From: OLB16 sp964481775
GTDB taxonomy: Bacteria; Hinthialibacterota; Hinthialibacteria; OLB16
Length of the DNA stretch: 64,000 nt
Reading direction: 5' to 3'
Assembly (NCBI GenBank): GCA_964481775.1
Contig: CAYZUX010000008.1
Location: 1 to 64,000, forward strand
The position numbers and the translations under genes are program-made. The notes under the pieces are model-generated. The model ran no database searches. It was not told where the DNA came from and saw nothing but the letters and a program-made list of their open reading frames with translations. Of this stretch, positions 52,834-60,655 are shown one piece after another; position 1 is the stretch's first letter; every line of letters begins with the position of its first letter.

Positions 52834-54576
52834 ATGAATCGCCGTACATTCCTTCGGGCCTCCGGTTCCGGAGCCGTGCTGTTGTTTTCAGGAATCACTG
52901 GAATGGGAAAGGATCAGGTCATGGCTTCGAATCGGGCTCGTGCATGGATGAAGGACTTCTCACGGCTGGAGAACAGGAACCAGAACCGTTCGGATGTAAT
53001 CGGTTCGCACGGTATGGTCTGCACCAGTCAGCCGTTGGCCAGCCTGGCGGGACTCGACATTCTCCGCAAAGGGGGGAATGCCATCGATGCGGCGGTTGCG
53101 GCAAATGCGATGCTTGGACTGGTGGAGCCGATGAGCTGTGGCCTGGGTGGAGACCTCTTTGCCATCCTGTGGGTTGAGAAAGAAAAGAAACTTTTTGGTT
53201 TGAACGCCAGTGGACGGGCTCCCGCGAATTGGAGCATCGAGGCCGCGAAGAACCTTGGTTTGACAGAGATCCCGGGTAGAAGTCCACTCTCCTGGAGTGT
53301 GCCGGGTTGCGCGAGTGGATGGGGATTGCTGCTCGAACGGTTCGGACAGATCGGGATCAGGGAGGTTTTGGCTCCGGTGATCCAATATGCGCGTGAGGGC
53401 TTCCCTCTCTCTCCACAGATTGCTTCCAACTGGGGCTTCAATCCAAAAGATTCGCCAACCCTTGGAGAAACCTATCTCCCGGAAGGAACCGCGCCTCAGT
53501 GTGGAGACATCTTTCGTAATCCGGAACTGGCCTCCACCCTGGAGATCCTGGCCCGGGATGGAGCGATGGCTTTCTACCAGGGGGATATCGCGGAACGGAT
53601 CGTGAAGTTCTCGCAGAAGCAGGGAGGGCGTTTCGAAATCGGCGATTTCCACAATCACAAGGCGGACTGGGTGGAGCCGGTATCCACCAGTTACCGTGGC
53701 TTTGATGTGTGGGAGCTGCCGCCCAATGGTCAAGGCATTGCAGCCTTGCAGATTCTGAACCTGCTGGAGATCTTCGACATCGGCGCTCTCGAAATGAACT
53801 CGGCGCAGCACCTCCACCTGTTCATTGAAGCGAAGAAACTCGTATATGAGGACAGAGCCGTTTTTTATGCTGACATGGACTTTACCGATGTGCCCATCGA
53901 TTGGCTGATCTCGAAGGAGTATGCGCGCGAGAGGGCGAAGTTAATCGATCCCGCACGAGCTGCGGAACGTGTCCTGCCGGGCAAAGCTCCTGGATCGGAG
54001 ACCATCTACCTGACCGCCTCGGATGGCGAGGGGAATATGGTCTCATTGATCCAGAGCATCTATGCCGGCTGGGGATCACGCTTTGTTCCCGATCATCTGG
54101 GGTTTGCGTTGCAGAATCGAGGAGAACTTTTTTCACTGAATCCCGCTGACCGGAACTGCCTCAAGCCGGGCAAGCGGCCTTTTCACACCATCATCCCCGC
54201 GTTTGTCACCGGGCAGGGCAGGCCGGTGTATTCCTTTGGAGTGATGGGTGGTGATTTCCAACCGCAAGGCCACACCCAGGTCCTGATGAATCTCATCGAT
54301 TTCGGCCTTTCGCCCCAACAAGCCGGAGAACAACCTCGTGTCCAGCATTCCGGCAGCTCGACTCCTACAGGCAACAGGATGAAAGGGGGGGGAACGGTCA
54401 CTCTCGAGAATCTGATTTCAGACAAAGTGCGAGCCCAGCTGGTGGAGCTGGGGCATCAGGTGAAAGAAGGAGTAGGATCTTTCGGCAGTTACCAGGGCAT
54501 CTGGAGAGAGGACAACCCCTTGAGGTACTTCGGTGGCTCCGATCCACGTCACGATGGTTGCGCGATGGGATACTGA
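52834..54576 (+). CDS. Gamma-glutamyltransferase, Tat-exported
   Basis: Periplasmic Ntn-hydrolase that transfers or hydrolyses gamma-glutamyl groups. The start is the ATG at 52834 with AAGGAGG about 7 bases upstream. A twin-arginine signal (NRRTFLRASGSG) precedes GAVLLFSGIT, so it is likely Tat-exported. The large subunit shows LRKGGNAIDAAVAANAMLGL, GLGGDLFAILW and HLFIEAKKLVYEDRAVFYAD. The autocatalytic threonine is Thr390 in SETIYLTASDGEGNMVSLIQ. The C-terminal GVMGGDFQPQGHTQVLMNLI is also typical. 580 residues. The T-x-Y-L variant at the cleavage site is the YwrD-like subgroup. Confidence 0.9.
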   Translation: MNRRTFLRASGSGAVLLFSGITGMGKDQVMASNRARAWMKDFSRLENRNQNRSDVIGSHGMVCTSQPLASLAGLDILRKGGNAIDAAVAANAMLGLVEPMSCGLGGDLFAILWVEKEKKLFGLNASGRAPANWSIEAAKNLGLTEIPGRSPLSWSVPGCASGWGLLLERFGQIGIREVLAPVIQYAREGFPLSPQIASNWGFNPKDSPTLGETYLPEGTAPQCGDIFRNPELASTLEILARDGAMAFYQGDIAERIVKFSQKQGGRFEIGDFHNHKADWVEPVSTSYRGFDVWELPPNGQGIAALQILNLLEIFDIGALEMNSAQHLHLFIEAKKLVYEDRAVFYADMDFTDVPIDWLISKEYARERAKLIDPARAAERVLPGKAPGSETIYLTASDGEGNMVSLIQSIYAGWGSRFVPDHLGFALQNRGELFSLNPADRNCLKPGKRPFHTIIPAFVTGQGRPVYSFGVMGGDFQPQGHTQVLMNLIDFGLSPQQAGEQPRVQHSGSSTPTGNRMKGGGTVTLENLISDKVRAQLVELGHQVKEGVGSFGSYQGIWREDNPLRYFGGSDPRHDGCAMGY

Positions 54577-54601
54577 CTGCCAAGCTGGTTGAGCGACCGG
54601 G

Positions 54602-55441
54602 TCAGGGTGTTTTCTGCCCTGATTGTTCGTAGACCCGCACATAGTCGATCAGGTACTTTTGCGGGAAAATGCTGTCATCGATTTCGCCACCCCAGGCACC
54701 TCCCAGGGCCAGGTTGATCAGGAGGAAGAAGGGTTTCCGGAAACGGTTGTCTTCACCCTTACCCGCCTCATCGATGAGGAAGGTGTTGTATTTTTTCTCA
54801 TCAAAAAAGAAGTCGATGCGGTCTTCGAACCATTCGATGGCATAGACATGGAAATCATTGAAGGGTGCCTGTGTCTCGATCTTGTTGCCTTTGAAAGTGT
54901 GCTTCCCATCGACATCATAGTGGACAGTGCCATGGATATGGTTCGGGTCATGCCCCACGAACTCCATGATGTCGATCTCACCACACAGAGGCCAGCCAAT
55001 CTCCTTGAAATTGGTTCCCAGCATCCAGATCGCGGGCCAGACACCCTTGCCTTGTGGTAGTTTGGCACGGACCTCGATCCGTCCATATCTCCAGCTGGCC
55101 TTACCCAGTGTGATCAGGCTGGCTGCGGTGTACTGAGCAAACTCACGTTCCCTGATCCAATCCGTGGGGGATGTCTTGTAGAGAGGATTTCGGACAGGTT
55201 CTTTGCGTCCCTCGATCACAAGCACTCCATTTTCGACGCGTGAATTCTCGAGACGTTCACGCTGGTAATACTGGCCCTCAAAGTTGCGGACCAGGCCTTC
55301 CTCATAATCCCATTTTGTTTTGTCGGGTAAGCCGGTGTAGTCAAACTCATCGGACCAGACCAGTTTCCATTCCGTTGCCGGGACTGCGGTGGTTGCCATC
55401 ATCACGATAGCAGAAAGTAAAAGGTTCGTTTGCATGATCAT
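54602..55441 (-). CDS. Exported glycoside hydrolase family 16 (beta-1,3-glucanase type)
   Basis: Endo-acting beta-glucanase of 279 residues. Signal peptide LLLSAIVMMATTAVPA, then the GH16 fold: WKLVWSDEFDYTGLPDKTKW, RYGRIEVRAKLPQGKGVWPA and the catalytic GEIDIMEFVGHDPNHIHGTV (E-x-D-x-x-E with both acids present). FFLLINLALGGAWGGEID is typical for laminarinase-type members. It ends in YLIDYVRVYEQSG. It converges on the GGT gene and diverges from the FGE-sialidase gene. Substrate is probably a beta-1,3-glucan. Confidence 0.92.
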   Translation of the reverse strand: MIMQTNLLLSAIVMMATTAVPATEWKLVWSDEFDYTGLPDKTKWDYEEGLVRNFEGQYYQRERLENSRVENGVLVIEGRKEPVRNPLYKTSPTDWIREREFAQYTAASLITLGKASWRYGRIEVRAKLPQGKGVWPAIWMLGTNFKEIGWPLCGEIDIMEFVGHDPNHIHGTVHYDVDGKHTFKGNKIETQAPFNDFHVYAIEWFEDRIDFFFDEKKYNTFLIDEAGKGEDNRFRKPFFLLINLALGGAWGGEIDDSIFPQKYLIDYVRVYEQSGQKTP

Positions 55442-55457
55442 ACTCCGTTTTTAAGAC

Positions 55458-55550
55458 CTCATTCCCAACTCCATCTTCCACAGGGCGAGGGGGCAATTCA
55501 CACCCTTTCTCTCTTTGGGAGAAGGGGATTGGGAGGATGAGGTGGTCCGT
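55458..55550. repeat. Degenerate family C hairpin pair
   Basis: Two weak hairpins of the family C type (CCTTTCTCTCTTTGGGAGAAGGGG and an upstream arm) end in GATGAGGTGG. It lies between the divergent GH16 and FGE-sialidase starts. The match to other copies is partial. Confidence 0.45.
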
Positions 55551-55588
55551 AGTACCCTCTTCAAAACTCAGAAGGAGGATAAAGGTAA

Positions 55589-57643
55589 ATGACCCCAGTC
55601 TCCAGATTCATTCTCCTGGCTGGATTGTTGTGCTCGTTTCAGTCTCAAGCGTCTGATCTCCCCAATGATAAGACCTTCACCAATTCAATCGGGATGACTC
55701 TGGTTCGAATCGAACCCGGGACTTTTTCGATGGGTACACCGGATGAACCTTTGCCCGATGGTCTCACCCATCCCAAGGAGGCCAATGGAGTTGATTCCAT
55801 CCATGTCCCCAAGACAGGTGACTTCGATGAACGGCCAGTTCACCAGGTTGCACTCACAAAGCCTTTTTTTATGGGAACTACCGAGGTGACCAACCAGCAG
55901 TACGAGGAGTTCGATCCGCTTCATGCTTACCTGAGGGGTAAGCATGGCTTCTCCATTGATCATGACGAGGCTGCTGTGTTCATCTCCTGGGAAGAAGCCA
56001 ATGCATTCTGCGAGTGGCTCTCCAGGAAAGAGGGGCTACCCTACCGGCTTCCCACCGAGGCGGAGTGGGAATATGCCTGCCGCGCGGGAACGACTACCCC
56101 TTTTTCCACCGGCGAAGCCTTACCGGAGGGATGTGTCAAAAATCCTGACAACAGCTGGTACCCCGAACCCACAAGGAGCCGTGGCAGGGAGGAAGTGGTC
56201 CCTCTCCATGTGGGCAAGACACCCGCCAATCCCTGGGGGCTGTATGATATGCATGGCAATGTGGAGGAGTGGTGCCATGATTGGTATGGACCTTACTCGA
56301 GTGATTCGAGCTCGGACCCAGCCGGACCTGAAAAGGGGGATTTCAAGGTCACACGCGGTGGGAGCCATGGCACTGTGGCCTATTACCTGCGTTCCTCCAA
56401 CCGCATGGGCACTCTTCCCGAGGACAAGACCTTCATGATCGGCTTCCGGGTGGTGATCGGATCCCTGCCGGAGAGTAAGCCCTCACAGACCTGGCCTGTT
56501 CCGCTCAGCCAGCAACAGGTTCGTCAGGAGATTCCGGCGAATGTGACTCAAGGACCAGATCCCAACACCCCTTACTTCAAAGGTCCACGCAAGTATGTCC
56601 ATATTCCTGCAGGGTCGGAGGGACCCCTTTTCTCGCATCACAACCATGATCCCGGTATCGCGGAGTGTCCGAATGGCGACCTGCTGGCGATCTGGTACAG
56701 CACTGTCACTGAGAGAGGGCGTGAACTCGGTCTGGCCGCAAGCCGTCTCCGTTATGGTGCCGAGGAGTGGGAGAGCGCTTCACCCTTCTGGGATGCGCCA
56801 GACCGGAATGACCATGCGCCCGCGCTCTGGCATGATGGCAGGGGTCGGCTCTACTTTTTTGTGGGTCTTTCCAATGCCGCCACCTGGGGACCATTGGCGA
56901 TTGTCATGAGAACATCAGATGATAGTGGGGCAAGTTGGTCGAAGGCACTGCCTGTGATACCCGAACATGTGGGACGTCACCAGCCAGTCGAGTCGGTCAT
57001 CCAGGCCCGGGATGGTGCCATAATCCTGCCCTGCGACAGTTATCCCGGTGGTCTCGGAGGAACAGCCCTCCATTTGAGTTATGACCAAGGCCAGACCTGG
57101 ACAGATCCAGGCGGATCCATCCGTGGAATCCATGGAGGAGTGGTTCAACTGAAAGACGGGCGCTTGATGGGGCTTGGCCGCGGGCAATCCATAGAGGACA
57201 AAATGCCCAAGAGCCTCTCCTCCGATATGGGCAAGACCTGGACCTATGAACCCAGCATTTTCCCTCCGATCGGCGGTGGGCAACGTCTCGCATTGCTGCG
57301 CCTGAAAGAGGGGCCTCTCTTTTTCGCTTCTTTCAGTCGTGAGCCGCTGATGGTAACGGATGCCTCTGGCAAGCAACGACCGGTGACAGGGCTGTTTGGC
57401 GCCATCTCCTATGATGAGGGGGTCACTTGGCCCAGGATGAGGCTCATCAGTGATGATGGCCCCGGGCGTGAGGTGGAAGCGATGGATGGACGTCCCTTTA
57501 CGCTCAGCGTGAGCAGTGGTGAGCCGAATGGGTACCTCTCGGTCTGTCAGGGGCTGGATGGAGTGATCCACCTGATCAGCAGCCAGCAGCATTACGCCTT
57601 CAACTTGAAGTGGCTGGAGACTCCGCCTCCGGCTGTGCAGTGA
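55589..57643 (+). CDS. Exported fusion of FGE-sulfatase-type domain and sialidase-like propeller
   Basis: 684 residues. After the signal peptide (FILLAGLLCSFQSQASD), residues 30-290 form a formylglycine-generating-enzyme-like domain (GMTLVRIEPGTFSMGTPDEP, PYRLPTEAEWEYACRAGTTT, GLYDMHGNVEEWCHDWYGPY, VTRGGSHGTVAYYLRSSNRM). The canonical RGGSW reads RGGSH and the paired copper-site cysteines are not visible, so it is more likely a binding or non-canonical oxidase domain. Residues 330-680 form a beta-propeller with four Asp boxes (SYDQGQTW, SSDMGKTW, SDDSGASW, SYDEGVTW), as in exo-sialidases and related glycosidases. It probably acts on glycan ends outside the cell. GGAGGA upstream supports the start. 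Confidence 0.85.
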   Translation: MTPVSRFILLAGLLCSFQSQASDLPNDKTFTNSIGMTLVRIEPGTFSMGTPDEPLPDGLTHPKEANGVDSIHVPKTGDFDERPVHQVALTKPFFMGTTEVTNQQYEEFDPLHAYLRGKHGFSIDHDEAAVFISWEEANAFCEWLSRKEGLPYRLPTEAEWEYACRAGTTTPFSTGEALPEGCVKNPDNSWYPEPTRSRGREEVVPLHVGKTPANPWGLYDMHGNVEEWCHDWYGPYSSDSSSDPAGPEKGDFKVTRGGSHGTVAYYLRSSNRMGTLPEDKTFMIGFRVVIGSLPESKPSQTWPVPLSQQQVRQEIPANVTQGPDPNTPYFKGPRKYVHIPAGSEGPLFSHHNHDPGIAECPNGDLLAIWYSTVTERGRELGLAASRLRYGAEEWESASPFWDAPDRNDHAPALWHDGRGRLYFFVGLSNAATWGPLAIVMRTSDDSGASWSKALPVIPEHVGRHQPVESVIQARDGAIILPCDSYPGGLGGTALHLSYDQGQTWTDPGGSIRGIHGGVVQLKDGRLMGLGRGQSIEDKMPKSLSSDMGKTWTYEPSIFPPIGGGQRLALLRLKEGPLFFASFSREPLMVTDASGKQRPVTGLFGAISYDEGVTWPRMRLISDDGPGREVEAMDGRPFTLSVSSGEPNGYLSVCQGLDGVIHLISSQQHYAFNLKWLETPPPAVQ

Positions 57644-57656
57644 AAAAAACCACATT

Positions 57657-57682
57657 CCCCCTCTCCCTGTGGGGAGAGGGGG
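57657..57682. repeat. Perfect hairpin at a convergent junction (family C type)
   Basis: CCCCCTCTCCC (57657-57667) pairs perfectly with GGGAGAGGGGG (57672-57682) across a 4-base loop, between the ends of the FGE-sialidase gene and the 872-residue gene. It could end transcription in both directions or block exonucleases; there is no T run. Confidence 0.7.
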
Positions 57683-57704
57683 GCAGGGGGTGAGGTGGGG
57701 TCTC

Positions 57705-60323
57705 TCAACGCCTCCAGGGCAAACGATCCTCACGCATCAGCCAGGCCTCGGAGACAATCGTTCCCCATCCCCCGCTGTTACGCCAGATTTCCCGTTCAAC
57801 CCGGGGACCAATGGCCACATCGGCTGCTTTTTGGAACCGGACGACCAGCTCCCCATCTGCCACACACTCCCTGGGAATCTGGAAGGTGAAAAAGTCACTC
57901 ATCTGTTCAGGAAGCTCCAGGTCTTCCACAAGAGGAATATCATCCGCGTAGATGGACTCACTCTTCTGATTCATCCGGGTGGCATACCGTTCCTGATACC
58001 AGGGCCTGACCAGGGTGAAGCACACCCGGTATTGAGCCTGAGGATCGAGATCCCTGTAATGAAAAGTCACCCCCTGGGATTCATCTTGGGTGAACGACAT
58101 CGAACGCTGGCTGGGACGATTGGCTTCGGAGAGCATCCCTGTCACATAAGGTTGCCCGTGATCATAGGGGTAACCGGCCACCAGGTTCGGTGCTGGATTG
58201 AAGGTTCCGCAATTATCATAGAACCCACCTTCCCCGGCATCTTCATACCGAATGATCCGCCACAGTAATTCCCGTTGCGGGTCATCTTCAGCCTTGAGAG
58301 CACGTTCGAGCTGACGGTGGATCCAACCCAGGCCGATGAAGTCGTGTTCGAGGCTATAAATTCCCTCGCTGCGCACTCCAAAGAGTTCGTTGCTTTCCTC
58401 TCCAAGCTGTGTAGCTTCCTCGCGCAGCTGCTGCATTTCTCTCGTTTCTTCGAGTTGTCCCACCAAGTCCAGCGCCTCTCTGATGGCGGATTCATAATCG
58501 CCCGTTTTGAATCCCTCCTCGATACGTTGTTCAATCTGTTCACGAAGGGCAACCTGCTGCTGAACACGCAGCTTGACATACTTGTCGATCGCTCCTTTCT
58601 GCATGTACTCCCGCCAGAGCCAATTTCTGGAGAGTAGCGTTGGGGAAATCTTCTGGCCGGCTTCCTTTACCAGGTTGTAGTAGTTGTCGATTCCCTCCTT
58701 GCGGGTAATCGGGGTGCCAGGATCTTCTTCGAGATACTCTTCCATCTGGAAAATCGCCCTGGCCATCAGGGGTGCGGCTTCCCTGCCGAACCAGGTGCGG
58801 CAATATTCAGAGACAAGATCCTCAACGGATGTTTGGGGTGCCCAGAGCAGCCGTTGCCACATCCATTGGTTGAAGTGGTCATGACTTCCGCTCGAATGAG
58901 TCATGTCGCCCACGCCATAACGGAGCAGCTGGTTGAAGACCCAATGGTAATAGCGTGGCCAGGCATAAAAGGTCAGGCGGTCATACACCATGGTGAGCGC
59001 CTGGTCGGGACGGCGTTCGTAGATGAAGTGGTTCCAATGGGGAGGCTGGTTACCAACCCGGTCCGCTCGAGGATACATCTGGATATAGCCATGCTGTGAA
59101 TACCGCCAGTGGGTGATCTCGTTGTAAAAGAGGAGAACCTGGTGGGGGGGAAGCTGGTGCAGAATTTCCTGGCAGTAACGTCCAAAAGGACCGAAACCGG
59201 GATACCGAAAGAGGTCCATCCGGTGGGTTTGACGGTGCCCGGGTTGCCAGCTCATGGCATCCGAACCGGGACCATAGCAAAACCCCCACAGCCATGTCCG
59301 CGGCTTTTCCTGAAGATATTCGAAGATCACATTGTCATCTTCATTGTCAAATTTCTGATTGGTGATATAGACCCTGGAATCGGGGTGGTACTTGTGGACA
59401 ATGCCCGCCATCTCCTCGACAAGGTGGATGAAGGTCTTCCCATAGGGATCGCACTTGTCACATTCACATCCACCTCCATCGCCCCCATGGAACCTGACAA
59501 AATCGAAGAAAGGGGATTCGCGGAAATGTTTATCGCAGGCCTCAAGCAATGCCGCATGGGCTTCTGGAACCGAAGGACAGAGATATCCTTCACGGCCAAT
59601 GGATTCCTTGGCTGCCCATTCCGGAGGTCCGGTTCCGGTGTTGGGTCCGAAGCCATCCTGAGTCATCAGTCCAAATGATTTAATGAAGTCATAAAAAGGG
59701 CCAGGCTCAACTGCGAGCACATTCGCACCGGCGAGGGCATAATCCAGGATGACCCGTTGAGTTTCCTCTTCAGTCCAATCACGTACTTTGGCGAGGCGCT
59801 TGGCAACTCCACTCTGACCAAATTGGGTTCCGCGCACCATAAAGGCAGGCGCAGTACGGAATTCTTTGGGAAGAACCAGATTGTATCCCGTTGGATTCCA
59901 TTCCACACGCCTTAGAATCTCCCCGGCGGCATAGAGAACTCCGCGTTCATCGACCCCAGCGGCCAGCAGGCATTGTCCATTTAAGCCGGGAAGGAGCTGG
60001 AGAAGAAATCCTTCCGGGCCTGGATCCTGAAACGAGAGAGGCTTGATCCTGTGTGTGTTGATTTCCCTGGAAATGCAGTCGTGATTGGTTGGAAGGCCCA
60101 GAAGGAGGATCAACTCGTTGGTCGATGGCGAGATGGAGGAAGATTCCGGGACGATCTGTACAGGCAAGCCGGTGGGTTCTGAAAGACGTGCCTGAAGCAA
60201 ATCCGCAACACGCTGTTCAATGGCCGTGGCGCGATTCCCGGTTTGAATTACGATGCCAGTGACATCGAGGTGCTCTTCGATGGGGGCAAGAGTAAGAAGC
60301 ATCGGAACCAGAATGTGAAGCAT
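57705..60323 (-). CDS. Exported protein with hexosaminidase-like N-terminal domain and TIM-barrel-like core, function unknown
   Basis: The start is the ATG at 60321-60323 with GGAGG 7 bases upstream (signal-like MLHILVPMLLTLAP), giving 872 residues. The longer frame upstream encodes a palindromic repeat. Residues 20-140 resemble the Glyco_hydro_20b/67N type of N-terminal domain (LLAAGVDERGVLYAAGEILR). A barrel-like part has GGDGGGCECDKCDPYGKTFI, TNQKFDNEDDN and TWLWGFCYGPGSDA. It ends with a helical domain and a jelly-roll module. The CxCxxC cluster is found in many proteins of unknown activity near glycan-degradation genes. A family-level carbohydrate role is likely; substrate unknown. Confidence 0.75.
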   Translation of the reverse strand: MLHILVPMLLTLAPIEEHLDVTGIVIQTGNRATAIEQRVADLLQARLSEPTGLPVQIVPESSSISPSTNELILLLGLPTNHDCISREINTHRIKPLSFQDPGPEGFLLQLLPGLNGQCLLAAGVDERGVLYAAGEILRRVEWNPTGYNLVLPKEFRTAPAFMVRGTQFGQSGVAKRLAKVRDWTEEETQRVILDYALAGANVLAVEPGPFYDFIKSFGLMTQDGFGPNTGTGPPEWAAKESIGREGYLCPSVPEAHAALLEACDKHFRESPFFDFVRFHGGDGGGCECDKCDPYGKTFIHLVEEMAGIVHKYHPDSRVYITNQKFDNEDDNVIFEYLQEKPRTWLWGFCYGPGSDAMSWQPGHRQTHRMDLFRYPGFGPFGRYCQEILHQLPPHQVLLFYNEITHWRYSQHGYIQMYPRADRVGNQPPHWNHFIYERRPDQALTMVYDRLTFYAWPRYYHWVFNQLLRYGVGDMTHSSGSHDHFNQWMWQRLLWAPQTSVEDLVSEYCRTWFGREAAPLMARAIFQMEEYLEEDPGTPITRKEGIDNYYNLVKEAGQKISPTLLSRNWLWREYMQKGAIDKYVKLRVQQQVALREQIEQRIEEGFKTGDYESAIREALDLVGQLEETREMQQLREEATQLGEESNELFGVRSEGIYSLEHDFIGLGWIHRQLERALKAEDDPQRELLWRIIRYEDAGEGGFYDNCGTFNPAPNLVAGYPYDHGQPYVTGMLSEANRPSQRSMSFTQDESQGVTFHYRDLDPQAQYRVCFTLVRPWYQERYATRMNQKSESIYADDIPLVEDLELPEQMSDFFTFQIPRECVADGELVVRFQKAADVAIGPRVEREIWRNSGGWGTIVSEAWLMREDRLPWRR

Positions 60324-60361
60324 GGAATCCACCTCCAGGGGAATCATTGTTGTGGATCGTA

Positions 60362-60389
60362 GTGGATTCCCGCTTTCGCGGGAATCCAC
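60362..60389. repeat. Perfect 12-bp palindrome of a widespread type
   Basis: GTGGATTCCCGC (60362-60373) pairs with GCGGGAATCCAC (60378-60389) around the loop TTTC. This sequence type (TTCCCGCTTTCGCGGGAA) is a common dispersed repeat in many bacterial genomes. Confidence 0.85.
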
Positions 60390-60465
60390 GGTTACGCCCT
60401 TTTTCAACGGCTGCTGGTGCTTCGTTGATTTGGTTGTGCAACGTTTCAGACCTCATCCCCCCACC

Positions 60466-60572
60466 CCCCTTCTCCCATAGGGCGAAGGGGGAGCCACAAG
60501 TCCCCTCGCCCCGCGGGAGAGGGGATATAGGGGTGAGGTTTCTGTTGCTACATCATTCCTACAACGCACTAG
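60466..60572. repeat. Family C copy 4: two hairpins and 71-bp repeat
   Basis: Hairpin one is CCCCCTTC/GAAGGGGG (60466-60491). Hairpin two is TCCCCTC/GAGGGGA (60501-60525), followed by the tail ending in CACTAG, the partner of 52681-52750. Its end (60572) is 84 bases before the ATG at 60656. Confidence 0.75.
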
Positions 60573-60655
60573 GTTTTCCTGCTCCATGCCTTACAATGGC
60601 AACCTGTGGCAGCCTTGTTTTGATCAGTCACCTGGAGAGCCGTGAGGTATTTCTG

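Larger units (their letters stand above)
60324..60655. other. Divergent intergenic region rich in palindromes
   Basis: It holds the ribosome site of the upstream minus gene, a perfect palindrome (60362-60389), two family C hairpins (60466-60572) and about 80 bases leading to the GxGYxYP gene. I see no coding sequence. Frames reading through the palindromes give the typical non-coding peptide SRESGNP. Confidence 0.6.

Noticed and set aside
60347..60655. N-terminal extension of the GxGYxYP protein
   Set aside because: It reads through two palindromic repeats, and a signal peptide begins at 60656.
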